From NCBI GenBank assembly GCA_037952775.1, contig JBANAY010000004.1, positions 3,472,001 through 3,536,000 of the forward strand: DNA of 64,000 nucleotides. The letters are read 5' to 3'. How positions within the stretch are numbered: position 1 is the first letter of the stretch; every line of letters begins with the position of its first letter. Position numbers and translations under genes: made by a program. The notes under the pieces were generated by a model. That model searched no databases and was not told the DNA's origin. It saw only the letters and a list, made by a program, of their open reading frames with translations. The stretch is from Clonostachys chloroleuca (taxonomy: Eukaryota; Ascomycota; Sordariomycetes; Hypocreales; Bionectriaceae). Of the stretch, positions 12,730 through 22,519 are shown piece by piece.

Positions 12730-14033
12730 ACGCTGTAGACAGGTTGGAGATACACATGACGGGACAGGAGCTGGTTGCGCCATAGCGCGCTCTCTGGGCA
12801 AGCAGCCCGCATTGATATCAATGAATATCCGATTCACACGTGTGGTGATCACGAATGCGACCCTGCGCCCGACGAGACAAAATCGATAATCATCGGCCGA
12901 GTGGCCCAACTCAGACCCCAATACATCCCATACATTCCCTACGAAGCGTAAAGTATTGGTTCGCAAATGGTCAGCATTCGATGTCAAGCCCGCAAGGCTA
13001 ATTCTCTTGCCACCTCCTTTTGGGCAAAATGGTGTGTACAAAAGAGCGACTATTTAGCGGCATACGACTCTGACAGCTTTGCCGATTATGAATCCACAAG
13101 CAGGGGGAGGCAGCCTGTTTCTCAGCCGATGAAACTGGGAATTCAGTGAGGGGAAGGCCCGGATTTTGTACCAATCCTGTTTAAATCCGTAGCTTGTACA
13201 GGCGAACTGTTAGAGTCGTGGCATGAGCATGTAGCTTGAGCTCAATTACTACAAACAAGGGCTCTTCATAGAAGTTGATCCAAGTTTACTTGAGGATACA
13301 ACGCTCCCTACATCGCTTGGCTATGTTATGAAGCCAGATGAGGCAGGTCACCGCTCCTCTAAGGAGAGATGCATAGAGAGTTATCAATAGGTCGAGTCTC
13401 GGCAAGATGCAGCATCGTGTTTTCCTCTCGACCCCTCACTTGGCTCGCTCACACAGCAAGGCGAGCGTGGGGCCTGAACCTAACCAGTGCGTGGGTGTGC
13501 CACCCTTTTGTTCTCCATCTTGCCTATATCGGCTTGTGTAGGCCCGAGCTGAGTATTGTGGTATTGTTCCTTGCGGATAGCCCATGTCTGGCGTGTCTGA
13601 ACCAGCGACTGGGCAGCGCCGGAACCGAGACTTGGGTCACAGTGGCTCACTGTTCAACCACACAGGAGACTTGGACAATATGCGGCGCTCCCACTTGCAG
13701 CATATCAAGAGCACCACATGCACGCCAAGACTAGACTCAGCCCTGTGTGTGGGCTGAACTGGCTTGCGCCGCCGATCGAAATGTGCGCATCGATATTGTT
13801 GGCAACGACCAGGGTCGGGACCTATGGTAAGTGAGGGCGAGAAAGCTGCCAACGAGCTAGTGCTTCTTATCATGTAGGCAGACTTGCCATCGTATTGATC
13901 GTATCTGCAATCAATGGCCTCTAGACGTCATGTAAAATGCTGCCGAGAGAGATATATATATCAGTTGGATGTCGGCTCCCGAGCGAGCATGGAGTAACAG
14001 ATCAGCCGTAACTTAGTCAAATTGATATCGGAA
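12730..14033. other. intergenic, promoter of the Cys-rich wall protein gene
   Basis: No supported gene. A 121-codon ORF (13369-13734) starts with ATG but shows no domain, membrane or secretion pattern. A TATA-like run lies at the right end. Confidence 0.55.
13953..13960 (+). promoter_or_regulatory. TATA-like element
   Basis: TATATATA about 75 bp upstream of the ATG at 14034, a plausible core promoter distance for the Cys-rich GPI protein gene. Confidence 0.4.
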
Positions 14034-15329
14034 ATGTTATCATCACTCTGCCTCTTGGTAATTCTCAGTTTCAGCCCTTTCGTGGCTGGGAATTTGGTCA
14101 ATGACATAGGATTCAACTATGATCGGAGCCTCGAGGGTCTCGTGGAGGTCTACGAGCGCGAAGTCGAGGTGATAGAGAAGCTCAGCATCCCATCCAAATG
14201 GCGGAAGCCGAAGTCCAGTGATGGCCTGGAGGGCATAAATGCGCGCTCGCTTCTAAATGCAAGAGAAGAAGCACTTGTTGATGCTCTGGAAGAACGCCAG
14301 TCCTGCAATGCCGGATACTGGTACTGTGCCAGTCAGTCCGGCCCTATTTGTCCTTTGGTTTCTCGCCGCAGTGAGAAAGAAGTTTGGAGACATGAACACT
14401 TATACAGAGATTGATTAATAGGCTTTGGGAGGTGCTGCCCAAGAACCACAAACTGCTGCTCGGCAGGCTATTGTATCGAGCCCAACGACGTCTGCTGTCC
14501 CAAGGGTCCCTGCAATCCCGGCGAAGGCTGTTGCGGCTCAAGCCACTGCTATCCACTCGGTGGCCAGTGCTGCTCCGATGAAAGTTTCTGCACGCCGGGG
14601 AATAAGTGCTATATTCATCCCACGCAAGGACGAGTATGCTGTACCGATGAAAAGTGCACAGCTCACGTCGATGACAACGGAAGCACACGTTATGCCACCA
14701 CGACCACAACCACCCAGCCCGTCACCACGACCCTAACTCAGACATACACATGGACAGTGACCTACTGGTACTGGTACTATTACTGGACTGTCTCCGTGCA
14801 GATTGATGCTTCAATTGTGACATCAACTCGGCGAACTACAACCACTTGGTTCGTCGTCGCGACGACAGATGCTGCTGCTGCCTCCGAGTATTTTAGCAAC
14901 CTCTCAAAGACCGTAGTTCTCTCCACGCCAGCCGAGGCAACGAGTCTCGAGACATTGGCCGGACGAACTTCGTTTGCCAAAGCACCCCCATCGTCCACTA
15001 GCAGCCAGCCAAGGGAAACAGAGACTTCCTCAGAGAGCTCCCCAGATCCAACCAGCCGCGCCACAACATCATCGTCCTCCGAGTCGAGTGGGTCGAGTGA
15101 GTCAAGCGAGCTGAGTGAGACGGAGACCTCATCAATAGAAGATGAAACATCCCGTACAGAATCATCTACGCCAGAGAGCTCTTCCACCCAGGCTGAGACG
15201 ACATCGAGCTCCGCTTCTCCTACTGGAGGCTCAAGTGCCGCACATGCTCTATACTCTAATATGGATGCTTTCACCGTCTGGTTCCTAACTTTTGGGGCTG
15301 GGGTTGGTCTTGTTGCCATGATGCTGTAA
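14034..15329 (+). CDS. GPI-anchored cell-wall protein with granulin-like Cys-rich module
   Basis: Predicted surface protein of 401 aa; exact role unknown. Exons 14034-14331 and 14422-15329 (GTCAGT donor, TAG acceptor). The ATG at 14034 starts a signal peptide ending about FVAGN. After a charged helix-prone stretch comes a module of about 90 residues with some 20 cysteines including six CC pairs (RCC, NCC, VCC, GCC, QCC, VCC), resembling the spacing of granulin-like disulphide ladders but not a canonical granulin. Then follow a Thr-run, an aromatic strip rich in W and Y, and a Ser/Thr/Glu-rich stalk likely O-mannosylated. The C-terminus is a hydrophobic tail (FTVWFLTFGAGVGLVAMML) preceded by small residues, fitting a GPI signal. 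The protein is expected in plasma membrane or wall. Confidence 0.85.
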
Positions 15330-16056
15330 TGATCATCTGTGTCCAGTATTGTATGAGTCCAATGCTGATTTGACGCTGGTGTGTGGCACTGGGGAATAAT
15401 GGCTGAATTGAGGCTTCATGTATATTTCATATGATCCTAGGTATTGTCGCTTGAGATTGAAGTCTATCTTTGAGTAAAATATGAGCACAAGCCTCCCAAT
15501 ATGAGCCGTATGCCTCTTTCACTCATTTAATTCCCTTTTTACAAGGCCTTCAACATATCACCTGCGGCCTAGTTCATCTGGTGCTCGCAGGCTCATGAGC
15601 AGCATTCACAGGCAGGTGATCCCGACAAGCAGAGGTTCTCCAGTATGCGAGAACAGGGGAGCAACTGGACGCCTGGGCCAAGGAGGCGCAGGTGTTATTT
15701 TGTATGTTGCAAAGAGGGCAAACGCCTATTTACGGACGAGGACTAGACAGAATTACATGTAATACTAAAGTAGCGAAGATCAATATCCAGCTGCGAAGAT
15801 ACAACTCCTGGCAGTGGTAAGCCCCTGCTGAGATTGAAGACAGTGGGGATGAATCATCGAGACCCCGCAAGCTCGTAAAGCCAAGAAATGTACAGGGCCG
15901 AGTCAGGAGAAATGGCGGAGCTACCAAATAGAGAAACGAAGGGAGTTCCTCTTTTTTCTTACACCCTTGAAAGAACACTTTCTCTTGCTTTGGAAGGGAA
16001 ACAATCACTTTTCATCCTTCTGCTAACCGCTTCGTCTGCCATTGCTCGACTGCGCC
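15330..16056. other. intergenic, promoter of the Bsc6-like MFS carrier
   Basis: Nothing gene-like seen. Small ORFs on both strands are without resemblance to known families. Confidence 0.55.
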
Positions 16057-17713
16057 ATGTCTCAAACGGCGACGTTGACCGAGATCGACATCGGTGATGG
16101 CGCCATTGAGCTCGGCCACCGCCCCGGTCAAGAATCCAAGACAGCGCCCGTGGCTCGCGAGCTGCGAGAGACAGAGACCGCCTTGCAAGATGAATCTCCC
16201 CCTCCGACAAATGCGAGGCATGAGGTGGAGCGATGGAACTGGCCGAGAGGGAATGTCCCTCGGCTTGGCTTTGCTTTCCTGTCATTCATCATCGCGGGTA
16301 TGAATGATGCAGCGATTGGCGTATGTACAGCCCTTCCAGCCTAATGCTAGATGACATGGTTCCTTTCCTTCAGGCTCATCAATTGCTGACTCTGTGACTC
16401 AAAAGGCTCTGATTCCATATGTATGTTCTTCCAGATGACCAGTGCTTACACCGTTGAACGCCCGCTCACATCGCCCAGCTTGAGCAATACTACAATCTGA
16501 CCTACACCATCGTGTCTCTCGTCTTCTTGACTCCCTTTGCAGGCTACGCCCTTGCCGCATTCACCAATGCCAGGATCCATGTGGCACTGGGTCAGCGCGG
16601 TGTCGCCATCATGGCACCCTTATGCCACATTGTCACCTACGTGGCCCTCTGTCTGCATCCGCCCTACCCCGTGCTGGTCGTGATCAACATCATCAGCGGC
16701 TTTGGGAACGGGCTGACGGACGCCTGCTTCTGCGCTTGGGTGGGCGCCATGGACAAGGCGAACACCATCCAGGGCTTCATGCACTCTTGCTACTCGATTG
16801 GTGCCCTGCTTGCTCCGCTTATTGCCACTGAGTTTGTGGTGACCTTGAAGCGGCCCTGGTACGAGTATTATTATGTCATGGTAGGCAAGCACGTCCAATC
16901 GCCTGGAGAGGTGTGATCTTTTCTCCTTCATGCAACCGCTTATCTTTTACCAATAGGTTGGAATATCTGCAATCGAGCTTGTCGGCTTGAGCATGAGCTT
17001 CTGGCGCAAGACTGGTGCAGTTTATCGGAGCGAACACGTAAATGAGACTGGTTCAGAGGGCGCTGGGACGCGAGATGCGCTGAAGTCTAAGGTTACCTGG
17101 CTTTGCTCGGTCTTCTTTTTTGCCTACATGGGTGTCGAAGGTAATACAAGGCCTACTCACGCGCCCCGGGAGATCTTTTAATAAGAGGATCAAATATACT
17201 AATATGTCGTCAGTTGGCCTCGGTGGCTGGGTCACAACGTTTATGCTCCGTGTCCGTAAGGCATCTCCTTATGCATCCGGTATCTCAAGTACTGCATTTT
17301 GGGCTGGTCAGGCATTTGGGCGTGCCTCCTTAGGCTTTGTTACTGAGCGCTTTGGCGAGCGCATATGTGTGACCATATATCTGGCCATCTGCATCGGGCT
17401 ACAGCTGCTCTTCTGGCTGGTCCCGCGCTTCATTGTATCTGTCGTCGCAGTCGCCTTCCTAGGCATGTTTCTCGGTCCCCTGTTCCCCGGTGCAGTCATG
17501 GTCACGGCAAAGCTGCTGCCCAAGCATATCCACGTGAGCGCCATTGGCTTTGCCATGGCCCTTGGTGGGACGGGTGGCACGGTTTTTCCATTTATAATTG
17601 GTGCCATCGCCTCGAGCAAGGGAGTGGAAGTCCTGCAGCCAATCATACTTGCTTTGATCGTAGTTGTGTCCATAGTTTGGCTAAGCTTTCCCCGAATCAA
17701 AAAGCCTGAATAA
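16057..17713 (+). CDS. MFS transporter, Bsc6 / fucose-permease-like
   Basis: Membrane carrier of the fungal Bsc6-like branch of MFS, possibly sugar or sugar-derivative transport (inference). Five exons: 16057-16320, 16406-16420, 16479-16880, 16957-17140 and 17214-17713, total 454 aa. Exon 2 is a 15-nt micro-exon encoding ALIPY, flanked by good splice sites; the family normally has a similar motif (an Ile-Pro-Tyr just before LEQYYN) at this place, which supports it. Helix signatures include GMNDAAIGA near the first membrane segment, GFGNGLTDACFCAW in helix 4 and EVGLGGW after the central loop. The start at 16057 has G at -3 and precedes an acidic hydrophilic tail. About 12 hydrophobic segments. 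Frame closes exactly through all four introns. Confidence 0.92.
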
Positions 17714-19310
17714 GGCTGAATCAATGTCAGAAGAGAGAGATTGTTGCAGGCTTATGGTGTATAGGCATCAGCCAATCACGGTCCATTGGGCACATAGAGA
17801 ACATGAAAGCGTTGCCTGTCGGCCAGGCAACAACGGCTTCCATGGCTTCCATGGCCAGGATGATGGCGTGAGGGATGACTCCCTATTGAGGAAATATCTC
17901 TTCGATGGGTAATGATAGAATAGCTTACTAAATCACGATGCGAACCGTATGAGTGACGAACCGCACTCATGCATGCTACTGAGTCACATTTTCTCGACCA
18001 GGTTTCATCAATGCAGCAATACCCAGGCTGAATTGAACACGGAATCTCACAAGTTTCACCATTTTCGTGAAGAAAATTAACTACCGAACGTGCTAGATAA
18101 TTTCACTTCAACCTCTTTATGCGAGTCGGCATGTGTTCTCTACCAGCTAGCTGATAGACTTGGTGACGCATCATCAGCACAAAGTGTACATACCACCCCG
18201 CATTCCTGCTGCACATCAAACAGAAACCTACCGAACCCTATATTAAGTTCTCAATTGTGTGCCAATAGGTCTAAATCTCAGCCGGAAGGCAGTTGTGCTA
18301 ATACCACCGTGATACAGCTATCGCGCATGTGCACGTCCATTGGTCTCTCATTTTCTCTAACCATTGTCTCTTATCTCGCCATATGCGTGATCATGCTAGG
18401 TGTAAGAATATAGCCTGCATGTTAGTCACATACACCAGAGTAAGGGCCTCGCTTGGACTCGCGTGATCAGTGCCAACCGGTGTGAGTCAATGTCAACTTT
18501 TAGGCCGATATATTTAGGCGGATAAAGGACTTAGTTCACGTTGATTCTTAGCAGCATATTTGCATTCACCAACTTAACACTCAAAGGAGGTGCTTGCCAT
18601 GTATTTAGGCACCCAGCGCCTAACCCAGGAACTAAGATGAGGACACCAAAATGGCGGTGTGGCTTGCAGGAGGTTAGCAGAGATTTGCTGTTTCATCTGG
18701 GCTCCCAGATATTGTGTTAGGCTTCCGGGAATATCTGAGCTGCAGCGTCGGAAACGAATGCATGAGTATTCGCAATAGTGTATTATATGTGCATGTCAGG
18801 AGCGAAAGGAATGAACCGGTAAGGGAAGTGTGGTTACACCACCTTGAGGACGAATAGGAGGATTTTGACTTCATCCTTCCCGTTCCTTTAAGATAAACTC
18901 GGCACTGGGCCGAAATGTGAAAAAACTCACCCGCAATAAGGGCTTACCCAATGCTCACCGGACCAAACAGTTGTGATCCGCAAGAACACCGACGGATGGT
19001 TCGCAATTATCAGGCTCCAGTTCTCCTTTCCACGTCGCAAGTTGCGCCCATATTTAATAATAAATGCAGAAGCCATTGATCACTTGGCACAATTGTGTAA
19101 GAAAGGTGAAGTCCACCCCATGTTAATGGTACAGACTTGACTGTATGATTCACACGGCAAGTTGCCTATTGAGGCACAGTTGTGTTGAAGGCGTCTCGAT
19201 GATACTCCTTCTATAAAATGCTGCCTTTCACATCAACATAAAGCATTCTCATGATAACCATACATGTCTTCATTCTCAGATGGAAAAGCCAACAGACATT
19301 ACTTGACATC
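17714..19310. other. AT-richer intergenic stretch before the HET-like pseudogene
   Basis: About 1.6 kb without a supported gene; composition is richer in A/T and stop codons than flanking genes. Only the right end carries a likely core promoter (TATA element near 19212). Confidence 0.55.
19212..19218 (+). promoter_or_regulatory. TATA box of the HET-like gene
   Basis: TATAAAA about 100 bp upstream of the family-type start ATG at 19311 and about 40 bp before an earlier in-frame ATG at 19251. Confidence 0.5.
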
Positions 19311-21240
19311 ATGCGTGTCTATAGTGTGACAAGTAATTCCTTCGACGAGCGGCTGGTCGATGTCAAGCAACCCCTTAATCTTGCCATTCTGTCCCACGCT
19401 GTTGGCACTTCTTTCTCTTCCAGTATTCAGCCAGCCTCAGAAGTTGCCATCAAGTACGGCGCCACGTGCCTCTGGGAATTCTCAATTTGCACTGACTTAA
19501 CCTCCACCTCTGACGTCGACCAAGCTGTTACGGAATGCTACTCGCGGCTTAAAGGTGCACTGGTCTGCCTGGTCTACCTTCATGATCTCCCCACTCTGAG
19601 CTCGTCCATCGACGGAGAGGCTTGGAAAGCATGCAGGTACTGGACCCGAGCCTGGCCATTAGCCGAGTTCGTGGTGCCCAAGAGAGTAGAAATCTTCGAC
19701 TGCCAGTGGAATCACCGCGGGAGCAAAGGCTCCACGGAGCTTCTCCCCTTCTCTCGGAAATCACGAACATACCCAGGCGTGTTCTCCAAGATCCGGAAAC
19801 AATGCTACACACGCCGGCCAGCCTTCGGATATCTTGGGGCAGCAAGAGGAACACCAGTCAACCAGAAGATGTAGCCTATTCTCTGATGCCAATTCTGGGT
19901 ATCAACATTCCAACTCGTTACGGAGAAGGATCTACTGAAGCCTTCATACGACTTCAGAAGGCGTTTCTTCATAAGTCCCTAGATGCTTCTATTCTATTCT
20001 GGAGATACGACCAGCAGGGCGCGATCGACAGACTTCTTGCACAGTCTCCGGCTGAGTTTACACATGTCTCTACAGAGGGAGTTCCCAGCATTAATTCACC
20101 ATATTCGATACTCCAAGAGAGCTATGATTGGGATTGGGAAATTATCGACGGCAACCAAATGAAGCCCTCTGCAAAAGGGGCTCCAATCGACAAAATTGCA
20201 ATTAGGCCAAAGGATGATCCATCTGGAGCCTCGGAGAAGGAGGACCAATCACAGCATACACCATTTCAAATTACGGGCATCAAGCGAAAAAGATCTGCCA
20301 GCTCAGTCACTGCAGTTGAGACTGATCAAATTACACCACGGGCCCATGGTGATAACTTTGGGCAGGAAGAATCAGTATGGTACGATGACGTTTCGGATAG
20401 CGACAGCGATAGCGACTGTAGCTGTCACTGCCACTCCCAATTCTATTATACTGAAGAAGCGGAACCAGGGGATTACGTACTCGATCCCTCTCATGAGTTT
20501 CATGGGCTACGACTGGATATCGTGGAGTTCACGTTTGATGTCATTCAGAGAAACCTGGAGGCTGCTGTCTACAGTGCTCCCCCGATGACAGGCTTCCTCC
20601 TCAGAAACGACTAAAGACGGCGAATTGGGAGCTGCCTTGTGATGAGAAGCCAATCGCATCTCGAACCAAGGGCTACTTCCACTTGGCTTGTCCGTTCTAC
20701 ATCACCAACCCCACAAAATATCGAGGATGTCTCCTCCAACATGATCTACAGTCTATCGAGGACGTTATAAGGCACGTTAGTGAGCACCATACGGAGCCAC
20801 CTTACTGTCCGATATGTAGACGGGAGTTTGAGCGAGCCTTCACGCGCGATATCCATGTTCGAGAAAGGGCCTGTTCTCCGTCCACAGGAGACGTGGACGG
20901 TGTGAATGATCGCCAGAAGCGAATGTTGGTAAAGAAGGACAAAATTCAAATGGGGGAACGGAAGAGGTGGATGCGAATATGGCGTACAGTGTTTCCGAAT
21001 AGGGAACTCGGGGACAGCCCTTACCTAGACAGTGGTTTGGGCCACAATATATCTGTACTCAGGGATTACTGGGCATCAAATGGTTATGATACAGTTATGG
21101 AGTTTCTCGGTAGAATTGGTATGTCGGAAGGTTTTGAACTACAGGATATCAAGGCGCTCTCTACGATTTGTCTAGAGGACCTTATAAAGAGGCTGGCCGG
21201 AACACACGATCTTTCCTTGGGTAACACTCACACATCCTGA
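19311..21240 (+). pseudogene. HET-domain protein with C-terminal C2H2-type module, frameshifted
   Basis: Fungal heterokaryon-incompatibility/NLR-accessory type protein. The N-terminus MRVYSVTS..LAILSHAVG and the motif WTRAWPLAEFVVPKRVEIF are the HET-domain blocks; LLSEITNIPRRVL, SWGSKRNT-x3-EDVAYSLM and RYGEGSTEAFIRLQ are its downstream blocks. These are in two frames: the break lies in a near-perfect 8-bp tandem duplication, CTTCTCCC/CTTCTCTC at 19740-19755. The usual WVD-x-CCID block is also degraded (LWEFSICTDL). A second frame change, near 20536-20614, separates the HET part from a C-terminal zinc-finger-like module (20615-21240: ACPFY, YCPIC-x3-F, H-x6-C, W-x6-FPN, SPYLD), which has no ATG of its own near its beginning. 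That second change might be an intron; the first has no plausible splice pair. The first ATG upstream, 19251, is in frame but lies outside the usual HET start. Confidence 0.8.
19740..19755 (+). repeat. imperfect 8-bp tandem duplication inside the HET-like gene
   Basis: CTTCTCCC followed by CTTCTCTC (7 of 8 identical). Its length (8) equals the frame offset between the two halves of the HET domain modulo 3. Confidence 0.85.
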
Positions 21241-21986
21241 TTCTTTTTATTGTTGTCTTTCTGTATTCTGGATTTTTAGCGTCAAGGAGGCATTTAAGAT
21301 AGATTATGGACTATAAGATTGATTTATTTTTAGACCATTACCTCCTGTCCAAAATGGCCCGTTCTATACTATTGTAGAAAGCTGACTCGTCCAAAAATGA
21401 GATTACTATGCTTTAAACCATGTTTTCCAAGAATTAATGCAAGCGAGACAATCGAGCTCTTTGCGGCTTAGAGCAAGACTATTGAACTAAAATCCTAACT
21501 CTCTGGAATGACTGGTCATTTAATTCAGTATTGTCCGAACCCCCGGTAGCAGATACGTGGTCAGCAACCGAGCCACGGCACTTTGCAAACCGCTTTTGTA
21601 TTACCGGAACGCAGCCTCGCCCTCCCCACAGCTGAAGGGGGCTTGCGGCAGAGAAGCAATGTGGCAAATGGCGGGATCTGTTAGGACATCTCGATGGCGG
21701 GAAGAGGCTGAGAGCAGGGTGTGGAGGAAGCTGTGCATACCCCTGCCCACGGGTGACACGATTATTGGCACACCAAAGCGTTGCTACGCCGCAACTTTTC
21801 TAGCTATCGCCGCCGGTTGTACTTACTCTGTACTCTCATATGCAATACAAATCGATTTATCCTGTCCCAAAATCATCAATCATGTAGTATTGCTCTACTA
21901 TCATTAGCAGCATTACCGCCGGCTATCCTCACTTTGGTGTCGGATGTCGCCCGTCGCTCGTCATCTGGCATACACAGCCTTATTCA

Positions 21987-22035
21987 CCCAGGCTGGTGAG
22001 CCTAGAACGGGCTGTGCATCAACAGCCCGCCTGGG
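21987..22035. repeat. nested inverted repeat
   Basis: Inner stem CGGGCTGT (22008-22015) with ACAGCCCG (22022-22029) around a 6-nt loop; outer stem CCCAGG (21987-21992) with CCTGGG (22030-22035), leaving a one-sided bulge. Confidence 0.75.
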
Positions 22036-22067
22036 TTGGTTAGCAGTGTCTCACATCATAGAGTTTC

Positions 22068-22090
22068 GCCAGCCTTCGGGAACGGCTGGC
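22068..22090. repeat. 7-bp stem hairpin
   Basis: GCCAGCC, a 9-nt loop, then GGCTGGC: a perfect inverted repeat 33 bp after the nested one. Confidence 0.7.
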
Positions 22091-22519
22091 CACTAGATCA
22101 AATAAATTAGCTGGGGCTGGGTGGAATCTCGAACCAAGCAGCCAAGAGATCCTGCAGATCAGCTTCCATTGCGCAGAGCGCGTTTCCTCAAATGTTATAT
22201 CACAAAATTGTGGTAGCTTGGACGGGCCGCACACTGGTGGCCGCCAGTTGGTTGGGCCCAAGTATCTCACATCTGTGTCCACGAAATCGCGTCAGGCGAT
22301 GTCATACATAACCTCCGCCCTGCCGGCGCTTTGCCTGGCAAGGTTCGCCTCGTTTTACCATTATCCTTCTGTTTTCCATACCTTCCATTCAAGCTCTTGG
22401 CCATTTTCAACCTTAAAACATGGTTATGCTCCGTCAAGGCCAAAGATCTCACCAGCCTTAATAACGAATCTTATAGACCTTGGGTTGAACCAAGTCTTGG
22501 AGCCAACCATCCACCCACC

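Larger units (their letters stand above)
21241..22519. other. intergenic between HET-like pseudogene and C2H2 gene, with hairpins
   Basis: No supported gene. It contains two inverted repeats (21987-22035 and 22068-22090) listed separately and the promoter of the C2H2 gene. Confidence 0.55.

Noticed and set aside
13369..13734. 121-codon ORF with an ATG in the 13-kb intergenic region
   Set aside because: No domain, no signal peptide, no splice partner; kept only as intergenic.
14780..15319. 179-codon minus-strand ORF opposite the GPI protein stalk
   Set aside because: Antisense of a Ser/Thr/Glu-rich coding stretch, no domain; the plus strand has a signal peptide, Cys module and GPI tail.
19620..19760. 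Intron as explanation of the HET frame break
   Set aside because: Conserved HET blocks are coding right up to and directly after the break, leaving no room for an intron of fungal length.
22100..22150. tRNA-like B-box on the minus strand
   Set aside because: GGTTCGAGATTCC has two extra bases relative to the B-box and no matching acceptor stem or anticodon arm could be drawn.
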